DNA of 64,000 bases, taken from the NCBI GenBank assembly GCA_000469685.2, contig LS997565.1:48039336-48103335 (forward strand), written 5' to 3'. Numbering within the stretch: position 1 is the first letter of the stretch; each line of letters opens with the position of its first letter. Origin of the DNA: Haemonchus contortus. Lineage: Eukaryota > Nematoda > Chromadorea > Rhabditida > Trichostrongylidae. The notes under the pieces were generated by a model, which saw only the letters and a program-made list of their open reading frames with translations, made no database searches and was not told the DNA's origin. A program made the translations under genes and the position numbers. Below are positions 22,501-33,881 of the stretch, piece after piece.

Positions 22501-25253
22501 TCAGATATACTCTGGAACATGCAAAGTTCGCAATAAATCCATCTTGCTCAGCCTTATTTTGAATATTCTGCTGTTGGGTGCTTGAAGTACCTCAGACGGA
22601 AGCAGTTCAAGCCACCTGGCACAACGATAGAAAAAATTGTTGAACATCAAAGAGTACTGCCTAGGATGAATGTTGGCGTAGTGAAGGTTGAAGCCACCCA
22701 ACCTTTCACTTGTGGGTTTGAAGCACCAGTACTTACTAGCACGCAGCTTTACCTCTTTTCGAAGTACCCTGAAGCAGAGCACTAGATCAGCCGCTACGCG
22801 TCTGTATTGCAAGGACTTGAGGGAAAAGCGTTCTAGGCGCGCGCCGTACGAGGGTAAACGGGGTCGGTCAACACAAGGTGTCGACCTAAACCAAAGAATA
22901 CGCGTGAATACGCGCTGGACCCGTTCTATCCTGAGGATATCTTTTTTGAGAGATGGGCTCCATACCTGCGAGCAATACTCCAGATAGGGTAAGACATAAG
23001 TTTTGTAAAGACGCAGTAGTATGGTTGAATCAGAGCATTTGATGTTCGTCGTCAACGCGAACATGGCGGCGAATGCTTTTTTTACAGCCTCATCAATTTG
23101 GTCAGAAAACTTGAGAGTTTTGTCAGAGATGATTCCAAGGTCCTTAGTCGAGTCACAAATTGGGAGTCTTATCCCATTTACGATGTAGTCCGTCGCAGCA
23201 GAGTTCCCAAAATGCATCACCAGGCATTTGCTCAGATTTAAGGGAATATCCCAGTCAGATGCCCATACTCTCATTTTCTCAACTGACAACTCCAGTGCCT
23301 TTTGTGTGGCTTCTCTATTTGAACATTCATACGAAGCGTACAGTTTAATATCATCAGCGTAGACTTGTACGTGGACATCGCTGCATGTTTTGAGTATTTG
23401 AGGCAACTCGATGGTGTATATCAAGAACAGCAACGGTGATAGTACTCCACCTTGATGAACCCCACTGGTACAGATGAATTCAGAAGAGTAACTAGTACCA
23501 ACCCGAACCGTTATGCTCCTGTCATTAAGGTACGACCTTATCCAGTCAAGGGCTTTACCACGAATTCCGTAGTGTTCCAGTTTGTTAATGAGCTTAGGAT
23601 AACAGACTTTATCAAAAGCTTTGGAGAGGTCGAGATGAATAATGTCTACAGACTTTCCACGGTTTATAGCCCAGCAAACATCATACAGAGTATCGAGCAA
23701 GTTAGTACATGCAGAAGCCCCGGGTAGAAAGCCGTGCTGCTCAGCCGGGACGAGGTGGAACTTCTGAAACCAGGCTAGAAACTTTCCAAACATAATTTTC
23801 TCCATGACTTTAGCAGGGGTAGGCGTAAGGCTGATAGGTCTGAAATCAGTAACACTAGCAGCTCCAGGGTGCTTCGGAATGGCAGTAATAATAGCTTTCT
23901 TCCAAAGACAGGGGACCTGTCCCAGAAGGAAAGATATATTGAACAAGAAGGAAAGTGGATAACATAGTGAGTGACAGCATTTTTTGAAAACGATCTGAGG
24001 TATACCATCGAAAGGCTCACTAGTTGAAGGCTTCAAATTTTTCAGCACCAAACGAACGTCAGTAGGGTGAAAGTATATGTCGGGCAGGCTACGGTAGATA
24101 TGCTTCAAGCTATTTCCTACGTCACCATCACAAGCACTCGCATCCAAGAAGACACTAGCGAAATATCGACCCAGAGCTTCAGCCTTAGCAGAGTCATTAT
24201 GGAGATTCGACCCAGCTTGATCTTTTAATATAGGAAGGGATGGCTTGGGCTTAAGCTTGTTTCGAAGGTAAAGGTGCAGCCGACGCAACGAAGCAGTTCT
24301 ACCAAAGCGACGCTCGTAGCTGGCAGCAAACTTTTTCAAATGGTAGTCAACGTCAGAGCAGACCTTTTTATAAAGCGGAGAACTCAAAGGGTAATCCAGT
24401 TCCTGGAAAAGGCGTTCCTTCTGGAATAGTAGGTTTTAGGCAGAGACGTAATGCTCAAATAAGTGGAGCCAATCAACATTCCGGAAGTACTCATCGAGAC
24501 CAGCATAGTCAACGGAGGAAAAATTGGGGAAGGGAAGATAACATGCACGACCAAGCTCTTCAAACAATTTGAAGTGAACAACGTTGTGGTCTGAATTCGC
24601 CAGAGGAGCTGACACCGTAACATCTCTTATGTTGGAAAACGTAGACAGAACTAAATCGAGAATGCTATTGCCATGTGTCGGTACATGTACATGCTGCTGA
24701 AAGCCCATCTCTTGGAAAAATTCCAGAAAGGCATTTGACGATGGATTAAGTGCGTGGTGATGCTCCCAGTCGATTGAAAGGTTAAAGTCTCCTACAATGA
24801 CGTTATTGGCCTGGGACGAGACAAAGTCACGGAGTTGTCGAATTAGTTCTTCATCTTCACTCTTCAAGGAATTCGGTGGACGATACACAGCTGCAAAACG
24901 GATCCGAGACGCGTTACGAGGGCAGAATAGCTCAAAACAGAGCACGTCGGCTTTGGTTAAGCGAGTCACTTCGATAGGGAAAGTGAGAAGGTTGCCTTTG
25001 ATTAGGCACCACCCCTTCGTTCTTTCCGATCACTGCGAAAAAGTACATAAGGCAAGTTAGCAACTATTTCCGAATCAAGAATGGTGGCCGTAAGCCACGT
25101 CTCAGTTACTATTAGAAGGTCTGGCTCTTCTTGACAAATAAAAGCATGTAAATGTTCAAGCTTATTCGTTAGGCTACGGGCGTTTAGCAGGAAGCAGGTT
25201 AGGGCAGTTTGACCGTGCGCCGCTAGAGGTTTCCCGAGCGTCTGTGCGGTAAT
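22501..25253 (-). pseudogene. LINE ORF2 (right copy), frameshift plus 105-base deletion
   Basis: Endonuclease is encoded at about 24436-24969 (same motifs as the left copy). A deletion then joins the codons for SA directly to a TAA near 24436. The reverse transcriptase and C-terminal domain are open at 22501-24387. There DLSKAFDKV and YADD are kept and the thumb/C-terminal region (IKCSDSTILLRLYKTYVLPY, then YCSQVWSPSLKKD) ends at a natural stop. In GVHQGG a histidine replaces the proline seen in the left copy. One-base loss near 25005 repeats the frameshift of the left copy. Confidence 0.92.
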
Positions 25254-25897
25254 TCAGATACATGTTTCAGTTGCCCCTGGTAGACAACCCACTCGCGAAG
25301 AGTTTTGCCCTTGTTTCGCTCGCGCGCCTGCTGACGTAACTCACTCTCGCGTTTTCTTTCGTCTTCGGTCATGCTTCTGCGGATGAAGACGTTGGACAAC
25401 CCGGCACCGCGAAGTAAGCGTGCGTTAGCCAGAGCCCGCCGCCAATGAGTCCTGGTAGGCAGAACCACCTTGACAAGACGCGGGCGCTCAGGGTCTGGCC
25501 TGCCCATCCGGTATACCTCAGCCGGTCGACATTCGACGTTCAATACATCTAACACAGCACTAACCTTCTCTTCCAAATCCTTCTGACGGGTTGAAGCCGG
25601 AGCCGCACCTTGGATCTCATCAAGGCCGGAGATGACAATGCTTCGGGTGCGTTTATCACTCTCAATAAATTCGGAAAATTCCGTTGGAATTTTTTCGGAA
25701 AGAGCGATAAGCATATTGCCGATCACCGGATCCTGATTTAGCTCCATTATATTTTTTATAAGCTCCATAGCCGACATGTTTTTGAACGTAGGTGCCGGAG
25801 AACTAGGTGCAGGCTGCGTACCACCCCTCCCACTCGAGGTAGATGGGGGCTGCGAGGAAGCGGAGCTTTTCTTGGGACGCAGTTCTTTTGGGGGCAT
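25223..25897 (-). CDS. LINE ORF1 protein (right copy)
   Basis: Same 224-aa protein as at 18888-19562, with no visible amino-acid difference and start ATG at 25897. It is intact. The RNA-recognition-like centre and basic C-terminus are as in the other copy. Perfect conservation between two inverted copies indicates either very recent duplication or gene conversion between the palindrome arms. Confidence 0.8.
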   Translation of the reverse strand: MPPKELRPKKSSASSQPPSTSSGRGGTQPAPSSPAPTFKNMSAMELIKNIMELNQDPVIGNMLIALSEKIPTEFSEFIESDKRTRSIVISGLDEIQGAAPASTRQKDLEEKVSAVLDVLNVECRPAEVYRMGRPDPERPRLVKVVLPTRTHWRRALANARLLRGAGLSNVFIRRSMTEDERKRESELRQQARERNKGKTLREWVVYQGQLKHVSELPHRRSGNL

Positions 25898-26576
25898 CTT
25901 TGTGATCTTTGATTTACCAGAAGTAGAGTCAATACCCAGGGGCCTTACCAACTTGCCGAGAAAGAAAAAAAAACTAGTTAGTAACCAAAAAAACTAACAC
26001 CAAAAACTATGTATTAAAAACAAATTTTGAAGTCTAATATTTACCTAAAATGTGGTCTAACAAAAAGCTTATAAAGTAGAGAACGATGTACAAAAAAAAT
26101 TAAAATAAAACACAAGCTCACGGGAAGACGACCGGTCGCTGCGCGTGCAGATGTTGTTGATTCTGAGGAAACCGGAATAAAAGCTAAGTAAGGTATCAGT
26201 AGTGCTGCTGGGCAACTTTGACTGCAACGACCTACGTTTGTATAGTAATGTATAGCCCTAAAGACATAGATTATATGCTCAATTGTGTTTTAGCGCTTGG
26301 AGGAGATCAAGCCTAATTTCAATCGGAGATCCTTTGAACAATTTCATGATACTGCCCAACCACTAACAATTTTTCAAGCTCCTTTCACTCACTAGCAAGC
26401 CTCATGCTAATCTTTCTTTAATCACGTTTGACTCTTCTTTTCTCCGACCTGACCATGATGGGTACCTTCTGCAGAGTTACGACATCATCCCGGCGCCCAC
26501 CTCAATAGACAGTATTGCACTCCCATCCGGGAACTCATCCACTCTCAGTGCTTCCTTGCCCTGAATCCGCGCAAAT

Positions 26577-26976
26577 ATAATACTATAAAGAAAAACATCG
26601 CCTTATCACTCGGCGATGAGCTGATTGTGTGTGGGTCCAAGAACAAACAGCTGCAATCTGTACTGTCTCGACACTCGTCTGACATGACATCGATCGAGGA
26701 GCGGAAAAGCGAATCAAGACAGCAACAGGGCTTCCTCTATGCTCTGATCGTCGAGATTTTAGAAGAGAGGGGGTATCTTCTACCACCTATGGGGGCCATT
26801 GAGTATTTCTGAGGGAAAAACTCAGTAACCATTTTTATCGTGAACCATTCCTTTGATAGATAGAATCATCCCTTTAAGAGATAGAATCTAGTGCTTACCT
26901 ACATCAACTTTTTGCCAATGTCAGAGCCATTCTGAAGCTTGTCTGACGGCCTACTTCGCTCAATGTACACTGCTAA
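26577..26976 (+). repeat. Duplicate of the P1 left edge
   Basis: This continues the direct match that begins at 25937: 25937-26976 corresponds to 1-1040. The duplicated block thus spans the junction between the LINE 5' region and the P1 edge repeat. After 26976 the match stops within the sequence AATCCACC and P3 begins. A few substitutions distinguish the copies, for example the bases matching 774 and 921. Confidence 0.9.
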
Positions 26977-26982
26977 TCCACC

Positions 26983-27975
26983 CAGAAGACAATTTTCCAG
27001 CGTGCATAGCCCCAATAATTCCTAAAACTTCATTTAAAGAGTCTGGTCCAGGTGATTCAGAAAATGGCAACATGGAATCATTCACATATTGAGTGTCAAT
27101 TGTCGAACGCAATGGTAGGGACGGATAAACCTTTTCTACGAATGCATCACAAAAACTTGACAATTTGGCTCCGGAGATCTGAAGGGAGCAGTAACAGAGA
27201 TGGCGGCAAGATAGTTTCCATAATGTTGTTCATCCAGTGAAAAAGGGGTCTAACAAGAGGGATCGAGAAAATTAATAAATTCTCTGGCACTATTTACCCT
27301 TTACTGCCCCACTCTGTCGAGAAAGGGCTGGATTTCTACCGATTTTTTTCAAAGAAGATGAAACCGACTAAAATTTGTCTACAGGGGTAGTTTGACCCGT
27401 AGAACACGAATATTGCATCCATTCGTTATAAGAATGCCTAGCGCTTGCGCTACAGGTGCCTGTGCCAAATCGCTGGGTCACCGCTTCTGCTGAAAACTTG
27501 CCCCTAACTAGTGACCCAGGCGTTTTCATGATGAGTGGATGCGATATTCGTGTTCTACGGGTCAAATTACCCCTCTAGGCAAGTTTCTAGCCGGATTCAT
27601 CTTCTTTAAAAAAATTCGATAGAAATCCAGCCCTTTCTCGACAGAGTGGGGCAGTAAAGGGTAAATAGTGCCAGAGAATTTATTAATTTTCTCAATCCCT
27701 CTTGTTAGACCCCTTTTTCACTGGATGAACAACATTATGGAAACTATCTTGCCGCCATCTCTGTTACTGCTCCCTTCAGATCTCCGGAGCCAAATTGTCA
27801 AGTTTTTGTGATGCATTCGTAGAAAAGGTTTATCCGTCCCTACCATTGCGTTCGACAATTGACACTCAATATGTGAATGATTCCATGTTGCCATTTTCTA
27901 AATCACCTGGACCAGACTCTTTAAATGAAGTTTTGGGAATTATTGGGGCTATGCACGCTGGAAAATTGTCTTCTG
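26983..27975. repeat. Palindrome P3
   Basis: Arms 26983-27424 and 27534-27975 are inverted copies with coordinates summing to about 54958. The spacer is 109 bases. Arms are very similar, but the inner ends differ by several substitutions. The right arm overlaps the outer end of the older palindrome P4 and includes an exon-like open frame (27780-27986). Confidence 0.9.
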
Positions 27976-27986
27976 CGAATATGCAA
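27780..27986 (+). pseudogene. Exon-like fragment of an unrecognised gene
   Basis: After an acceptor-like CTTCAG, 69 codons are open (begins ISGAKLSSFCDAFVEKVY, includes PGPDSLNEVLGIIGAMHAG). They end before GTTAGT, a donor also used by the receptor genes here. An inverted copy lies in the P3 left arm (26983-27178). Only its last third survives in the P4 right arm. The next coding fragment starts about 30 bases on, too close for a normal intron, so this is probably a collapsed pseudogene. I do not recognise the family. Confidence 0.45.
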
Positions 27987-28009
27987 GTTAGTAGTCTAGC
28001 ATTCGAATG

Positions 28010-28421
28010 AATTTTTTTTCGCAAACGGGCTGCGGACCTGTTTAGCATGAATGCAGCTGAATACCTATTTCAAGTCAGAGAGCGAAACCGTGACATTACA
28101 CCTCACCCTACCCCGATCTTACACTCTTTACACCCAGAAGTTTTGAACAATTCATTGCCACTCGATTTCAACACATTTTCAGTTGTTGACACGTAACATG
28201 TGCTTTTTCGCCGGTTTGCATGCGCGAATGAATTAGCTTTAAATCCTCGTTGGCTATTTTTGGCACTTCTTGAGGTCTGCTTCACCCAATTTCTTTTCGC
28301 ATACAGAGACGACTTTGTCAATCAGTTGAGATGGGGTAACATCCTTGACACGATTCATAAAATGACCTTGAGCCATGTTCGATACCTTCTGAGATCTGGT
28401 CAATCGTTGAGATTCCAATAA
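28010..28421 (+). pseudogene. Gene fragment, P4 left arm
   Basis: Aligned to the better-preserved right-arm copy, this encodes FQVRERNRDITPHPTPIL and later WLFLALLEVCFTQFLFAYRDD. A stop falls after the codons for VVDT (TAA at 28195-28197), and a one-base shift near 28015 breaks the 5' end. Family not recognised. It follows the 27780-27986 fragment on the same strand and probably belonged to the same gene. Confidence 0.5.
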
Positions 28422-30880
28422 AAGAACAAGTTAAAGTTCGAATTCATTCTTCTTTTAAGCATGTAACATCATCGAGCTACGGAGAGAGCCGGAGATAATC
28501 CCGTCTACGAAGTCTCCTGATGCTGCAGAGCAGATTACAAGAGAAGCTAATTTTAGAGCAGGCAGTCGCATATGCATATTTCTCGTAATATGCCGGTTTT
28601 CGGGTTTTCTTCGCAAGATACACCGAAATTATCGTACTGGCCCATAATCCCCTTGAGATAAAGCTGTGGCCCCTTGTCATACCATATGTGGTGCAGTCAA
28701 GTCGGAAAACAGCCTAGATAAGGCATTATAAAAACTCAGAGATTGTCCCATGTGTATCCTAGGACGAGTTTCACAGGTATTGTGAAAGCTGTATCGATCA
28801 CAAGGGAAGCCATGTCAGGAAGTTCAAACAGCTTGTCATGAAACATAGCGACAGTGAAAGGCATTCTGGACAGTTTTGGCTTTATGTAGTCAGCTCTTTG
28901 CGCAATTGCAACAACTGAAATCTCGTCCAAATGCTCCTTCCATTTTGTTGCGGCCATGGTAATCTCGTCCGACCTTCATTTTCCCAACATTTGAAGAGCC
29001 TTATTTCTCTCAAACTTCCCGCTCGCGAACTCGCGAACTTCCCGCTTTTGCCACTACAGATGAACTATTTCTAATCTATACTTCTGCTCGTCGGCTAAGA
29101 AGGGGTACCTTAAAAATAAAACGATACCCAACTGTGCCGTCAAGTTGAGCGTGGCCAAGTGGCGCCGTACAGCTTCATCGGTGTAGTGGCCTATCTTAAG
29201 CATAGTTCAGATATCAATACCAATCCGGACCAGCCGACCATTTCACTATTACATCCCCATTCGTTTGCTACCATACTAGTCTGGAAATATCGAGAACACT
29301 GCCACTGCAGAGCTGTTCAGAACTTCTTTGAGATTGCAAGGAATTGAGTACCTAAGAGATTTCGTTTCAATTGCTAATATCACATGAATGGTAGTGTCAT
29401 GTTTCGGAAACATTATGCTCCTTGAATTGTTATTCCTTGTCAGTATCTTGTAAGATTTGGGACAGCGGTGATGGGGCATTACTACCGAATTTCTGACCGT
29501 GTGTCCCACACTATCTGAGCTGATCGGATTTTGTGCCACATATTCGAATAGTCTTCCTTGAAGAGATGAGGCAGTGGGGTTTGGTGTTGCTACCACACGC
29601 ACAGCTCAGAAGTTTACGTTACTTGAGCATGTTGTTTAGCCGGGTTTACTAATCGGTTTCAGAATCGCTCGAAAGAAAAGAATTTTGGGCTTTCAAACCA
29701 CACAGCCTTGAGCTTCAAATGTTTGCTGGAGGCTGGAGAACATACTGGGCCGTTACTGCGATGCGAATGATCACGCCAATGTAAGGCTTATCATGAAGAG
29801 ATGGTCCATTCTGGTTGCTTTAACTTGGACTTTACTTGCCTTACTTTGTCAGTCCTTTGACTGCCATTTATTCACTATATTTATTTGCTTATTCATTTAC
29901 TCACTGCTACCTTTTCCGAGACGGAAATCACCAGCTCTGCAGGTCCAAACTAACGAATCATGCAGCTGGTGTATGAGGAATGATGTCTATAAGTTCCATG
30001 TAGACAGGGACTTCCTATTCATCCCTCGGAGCCCATTTAATGAGATCACATGCAAAGTGATGGCGCCACTTTGCAGGAACATTTGTAGGGTAGGTCCCGG
30101 TGGGTATTCGCTCAAACCACTTAACTTTAACCATCACACCCCTCCTCCATATCAATCGCCCAAAAACTGATTAGTCTGGAAGGATAAAAGCATTTGCATC
30201 AGTTGAAAAATCTTTACAGTTGGACCAGAAAACTTAAATCTGAAGCTATTAGGTTCGATCTGTCCTATTTAGTATGAGTGAGAAAACTCCACATTTTTGC
30301 AGAAATACAAATATTGCTGCTGACTTATTTGCATATCGGTCGCTCTCCCATGACATCGCATCGATGTCATACTTATTCAAAGTTCCATGCGGTATCAAAG
30401 GCTGACAAGGGTAGCATAGGGGTTAACTTACTACGGCATTCGCAAGTGTGGAAAGGCCACGAAAAGAATAGAAACGATTTTGAGAGAAAGTCAAATGGGC
30501 ATATTTCGTTTAAGCCTAGAACTCCTTTCATCCTTTTTCCCTGTGAAGAAAACTTTGCACACTCCTCCAAATCAGCACTGTTTTTCAGTAGCTGATAAAA
30601 AGCAAAATATGATTAAGCTATTTCCATAAAACAAGCCTAGATCCAGAAATGCCGTGGGGGAAGCAATTGTCTAGAATTCCCAGGGCTATCAAAGGTTTCA
30701 TCGAGCAGCAAAGGTTTCCACAATCGTCGGAACTATCGCAAAATGTTGAAACTCAAAAGCGAAATTCGCTTACGAAAGTGTTTTGTTGATTCGTTGCTAA
30801 ACATTTGGTTTTTTCCGCTGTGAGAAATCCGCTTTATAGGAGCAAAAGGGCTTGGACACAATTCGCTTCAGGAGGTCTTG

Positions 30881-31099
30881 AACAGTTCATCCTGTTTTTT
30901 CCAGTGTTAAGTATGTATGAGCTTATTAGTCAAGAAAAGGTAGTCTGCATAGAAGGAATGAAAGCAGCGGGCTGAAATCACATACTTCAGCCCAGGATCC
31001 AGCACTAAAGAAGAGTTAAACAAACAAAAAATGGTGAAAACAGTAACAAACAAAACAAGGCACAGCACCCTATGCGACGGGTTAAACTATTTGGAGAGA
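30881..31099. other. P4 spacer
   Basis: Non-palindromic centre between the P4 arms. No gene or repeat recognised. Confidence 0.5.
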
Positions 31100-33244
31100 C
31101 ACCGAAGCAACCTCCTGAAGCGAATTTTGTCAAACCCCTCTGCTCCTATAAAGCGGCCATCTCAAACTGTTTTTGAATTTCAACATTTTGCGATGGTTTC
31201 CACGTTTGTGGAAACACTCGCTTTTCGATAAAACCTTTGATACCCCTTGGAATTCTGTACAATTGCTTTCCCCCGCACCCTTTCTGGATTTAAGCATTGT
31301 TCTATGGAAATAGCTTAATCATATTCTGCCTTTTATTAGCCGTTGAAAAATAGTGTTGATTTGGAGGAGTGTGCAAAGTAATTCATCACAGAAAAGAAGT
31401 ATAAAAGGAATTCTAGGCTCACACAAAACATGCCTATTTGATTTTCTCTCTAATCGTTTCTGTTCTTTCCGCCGGTCTTTCCACACTTGCCAATGCCGTA
31501 GTAAGTGTACCCCAATGCTACCCTTGTCAGCCCTCGATACCGCATGGGACTCTGAATAAGTATGACATCGATACGATGCCGTGAAAGGGCGGCCGATGTG
31601 CAGATAAGCGGCAGCAATACTTGTAGTTCTGAAAAACCTTTGAGATTACGGCTCATACTCAATAGGACAGGTCGGACCTAATAGCTTCAAATTTAAGTTT
31701 TCTTGTCCAACTGTAAAAATCTTTCAACTGATGCAAATGCTTTTATCCTTTCGGACGGACAGTTTTTGAGCGATTGAAATGGACGAGGGGTGTGATGGAT
31801 AATGTTAAGTGGTTTGAGCGAATACCCAGCGGGACCCCATAAACTGACCATACGTAGTACGTACGTGTAGTAGTGGCGCGATCGTGTACACCCCACTTCT
31901 ACCCTAAAATTCTTCCTGCAAAAAGGCATCACACTTCGCGCACGATTTCGTTACGTGGGCTCCGAGAGACGAATATGAAATCTCTGTCTACATGGAAATT
32001 ATTGACATCATTCCTCATACAACAGCGGCATGACCCGTTTGTTTGGAATTGCAGTACTTGTGATCTTCATCCCGGGAGGAGTGGCAGTGAATAAATGAAT
32101 AAGCAAATAAATATAATAAATAAATGGCAGTCAAAGGACCGTTAAAGTAAGACAAGTAAAGTACAAGTTGAAGCAACCAGAATGGACTGCCTCTTCATGA
32201 TAAGCCTTACATTGGCGTGATCATTAGTACTGCTTTAACAGCTCGGTAGTAGTAACAGCCCCCTCCAGCCCTCCAACAGACAATGGCCGCTCAGGGCTGA
32301 GTGGTTTGAAAGCCCAAATTCCTCTCCTTCGGAATGATTCTGAAACCGATTAGTGGACCCGGCTTAACAATTGCTCAAGTAACATAAACTGTCGCGATTG
32401 GATCTCTGAGCCGTGCCTGTGGTAGCAACACCAAACTTCACTTCCACATCTCTTCAAGGAAGACTATTCAAATATGTGGCATAAAATCGGACCAGGTCAG
32501 ATAGAAAGGGAATTTCTTGTCACGACGAGAAATCCGGTAGTAATGCCCGCTATCACCAAATCATACAAGATACCGACACGGAATATCATTTTGAGGAATC
32601 CAATGATTCCAGAACATGAAACTACCATCCATGTAATATTAGTAATTGAAAAGAAAACTTTCAAGAACTCAATTCCTTGCGTTCTCAAAGAAGTTCCAAA
32701 CACCTCTGCAATGGCAGTGTTCTCGTTGTTTCCATTGACTGCTCTTCTTGCGCTGATTGGCTCCGCAATCAGCGAACCCGGAGATAATGGTGATTGCCAA
32801 AAGTGTAAGGCACGTCATTTTCTTTCCTTAATTATCAGATAAAAGTCTGGTAGTCAGATGTTGTTTCACATCACTTGTTAATTCGTTATTTTGGGGAAAC
32901 TCATTTGATCCAGGAAAATTCCACCTCCAAACCGAAATTGCAGCAATGTTTCAACACGTTCTCACCCATTCAGGACAGTAGGGGCCCTAGCCGCATATGC
33001 TATACAAAGGACCCACGAGTTTATCCTGAGAGGATATCTCATAGGCCATGTTTACGAAAATTTTCGGGTACCTTGTCCCTAACGAAGAAAGCCCGAAAAT
33101 CGGCATATTCAGAGAAATATGCCTATGCGACAGCCTGCTCTACAGCATCAGCAGACTTCATAGACGGAATTTTCAGGGCTCGCCCGTAGCTTGATGAAAA
33201 TACACTTTCAAAAGGAGAATGAATTCGAACCTTTATTTGTTCTT

Positions 33245-33664
33245 TTATTGAAATCCCAACGATTGATCAGATTTCAGATGGTATCGAACATGGTTTAAGG
33301 TCATTTCATGAATCGTGTCAAGGATGTTACCCCATCTCAACTGCTCGACAAAGTCGTCTCTGTATGCAAAAAGAAATTGGGTGAAGCAAACCTCAAAAAG
33401 TGCCAAAAATAGCCAAAGAGAATTTAAAGCTAATTCATTCGCACTCGCAAGCCGGCGAAAAAGCGCATAATACGTGTCAACTTCTAAAAATGTGTTAAAA
33501 TCGAGTGGCAATGAATTGTTCAAAACTTCTGAGTGTAAAGGGTATAAGATCGGAGTAGGGTGTGGTGTTATTTCACGGTTTCGTTCTCTGACTTGGAATA
33601 GGTTTTGAACTGCATTCATGCCAAACAAGTCTGCAGCCCGATTACGAAAAAAATCTTCTGAGCG
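33245..33664 (-). pseudogene. Gene fragment, P4 right arm (open frame)
   Basis: 140 codons are open on the minus strand from a TCTAG acceptor-like site to a stop at 33245. They include FFRNRAADLFGMNAV, FQVRERNREITPHPTPIL and NILDTIHEMTLNHVRYHL. Differences from the left-arm copy are mostly conservative (D/E, N/S, K/R), suggesting the ancestor was protein-coding. The middle is hydrophobic (WLFLALFEVCFTQFLFAY). Upstream sequence matching the 27780-27986 fragment is present only in part and ends in a stop. I cannot assign a family. Confidence 0.5.
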
Positions 33665-33881
33665 CTAGACTACTAACTTTACTTAAACATTCGCAGAAGA
33701 CAATTTTTCAGCGTGCATAGTTCCAATAGCTCCCAAAACTTCATTCTCGTTCTGCAAAAAAGGTTAAAGCCATGACTGAATTTCGTTCATTAACGAATTG
33801 GACTGTTCACCTAATTGATTTGCATACAAAGAGCTCTCTTTCTTTCCTACCTGAAACTCCATTCAGATGTGTTAGAATGTC

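Larger units (their letters stand above)
22501..26576 (-). mobile_element. CR1-like LINE, right copy (P2 right arm)
   Basis: Minus-strand copy running from a 5' region at about 25937-26576, through ORF1 and ORF2, to the natural ORF2 stop at 22501. The part from about 23315 rightwards is the inverted repeat of the left copy; 22501-23314 exists only here. It has the full ORF2 3' end but carries a 105-base deletion as well as the shared frameshift, so neither copy can make a complete ORF2 protein. Confidence 0.92.
27925..33745. repeat. Older palindrome P4
   Basis: The left arm is about 27925-30880, the right arm about 31100-33745, and the spacer about 220 bases. The arms match as inverted copies throughout but with many substitutions and indels, so P4 is clearly older than P1-P3. 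Matching blocks include 28030-28440 with 33240-33640, 29280-29600 with 32470-32800, and 30370-30600 with 31340-31560. A minus-strand ATG frame of 73 codons at 28736-28957 has no counterpart on the right arm. No intact gene is visible inside. Confidence 0.85.

Noticed and set aside
1..26976. Palindromes as simple read-through hairpin artefacts
   Set aside because: Not fully excluded, but P1 and P2 have unique spacers of 0.9 and 1.7 kb and arm-specific indels, which such artefacts do not usually give.
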